The notes beneath the pieces were generated by a model. It had not been told where the DNA came from. It saw only the letters and a program-made list of their open reading frames with translations, and did not search any database. From the NCBI RefSeq assembly GCF_000725625.1, contig NZ_KL647087.1:1-38764 (forward strand): a stretch of DNA of 38,764 nucleotides. Direction: 5' to 3'. Of the stretch, positions 38,676 through 38,764 are shown one piece after another. Position 1 is the first letter of the stretch. Each line of letters begins with the position of its first letter. The stretch comes from Streptomyces sp. NRRL F-6676. Its GTDB lineage: Bacteria; Actinomycetota; Actinomycetes; Streptomycetales; Streptomycetaceae. A program made the position numbers and the translations under genes.

Positions 38676-38764
38676 GGGGGTGCGGGTGCGGGTGTGGGTG
38701 CGGGTGCCCTCCGGGCGGGGCGGGGCGGGGCGGGGGGGGGCGGGGGGGGGAGGGGGGGGGGGTC
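38676..38764 (+). repeat. G-rich low-complexity end of the window
   Basis: From 38676 the sequence is GGGTGC/GGGTGT repeats, a textbook G-quadruplex pattern, then GGGGC units and runs of up to ten G. No gene is present. The decay into homopolymer suggests a contig end and poor base calls. Confidence 0.8.

Noticed and set aside
38676..38764. Linear chromosome telomere
   Set aside because: Streptomyces ends carry multiple palindromes, not poly-G. The tract looks like a contig edge.

Overview
The window is high-GC actinobacterial DNA, almost certainly from a Streptomyces chromosome. Grounds: strong GC bias at third codon positions with long antisense shadow ORFs, GTG/TTG starts, several leaderless genes, an alditol oxidase very like the Streptomyces AldO enzyme, a DmdR/IdeR-type iron box, a Streptomyces-type leader peptide and GC-rich intergenic repeats. 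No rRNA, tRNA, transposase, integrase, phage gene or CRISPR array was seen. Both ends look like contig edges: base 1 lies inside cysD, and the last ~90 bases collapse into a poly-G tract.

Layout. (1) 1-3960, minus strand: an assimilatory sulfate-reduction operon. Its order is Cys-containing leader peptide, siroheme sulfite reductase, a 59-aa zinc-ribbon protein, APS reductase (cysH), APS kinase (cysC), and ATP-sulfurylase small subunit (cysD). All genes from the reductase onward overlap by 4 bases. cysD carries an internal deletion plus frameshift that removes its PP-loop. (2) 4000-9720, minus strand: a GNAT acetyltransferase, a secreted protein of unknown function, a GAF/winged-helix regulator, and an AidB-like acyl-CoA dehydrogenase. 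(3) 9800-14665: YihY/BrkB membrane protein, AraC-type regulator, two VOC proteins, a small PLDc_N-type membrane protein, a ThuA-like protein and a methyltransferase. (4) 14780-20413: a NarL-type two-component pair behind a 16-bp palindrome and four 9-bp iterons, a type-B carboxylesterase, a proline iminopeptidase, and homocysteine S-methyltransferase.

(5) 20677-27553: a short-chain dehydrogenase divergent from its probable TetR repressor, with two operators over a consensus promoter. Then come a second TetR regulator, alditol oxidase, a radical-SAM-like protein with an unusual cysteine spacing, and a membrane protein joining a sigma-like N-terminus, a zinc-finger motif, a membrane segment and an external family-2 cellulose-binding module. 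(6) 27635-32678: a secreted beta/gamma-crystallin-like (killer-toxin-like) protein, the ribosome-assembly GTPase RsgA preceded by a 23-codon ORF, a LuxR-type regulator with a duplicated 3' end, and a PP2C-like protein lacking the phosphatase signature. (7) 32852-38641: PoxB-type pyruvate dehydrogenase, an RsbW-like ATPase with a TTA codon, a DUF2637-type membrane protein, an iron-regulated FhuF-like [2Fe-2S] protein, and a GntR/FCD regulator.

How the genes work together: most of the window is core-like metabolism and regulation. The items most worth a second look are the broken cysD in an otherwise tightly coupled operon, the sigma-like/zinc-finger/CBM2 fusion, the CX8CX2C radical-SAM-like protein divergent from alditol oxidase, the paired-operator SDR/TetR switch, and the TTA-containing anti-sigma-like gene.
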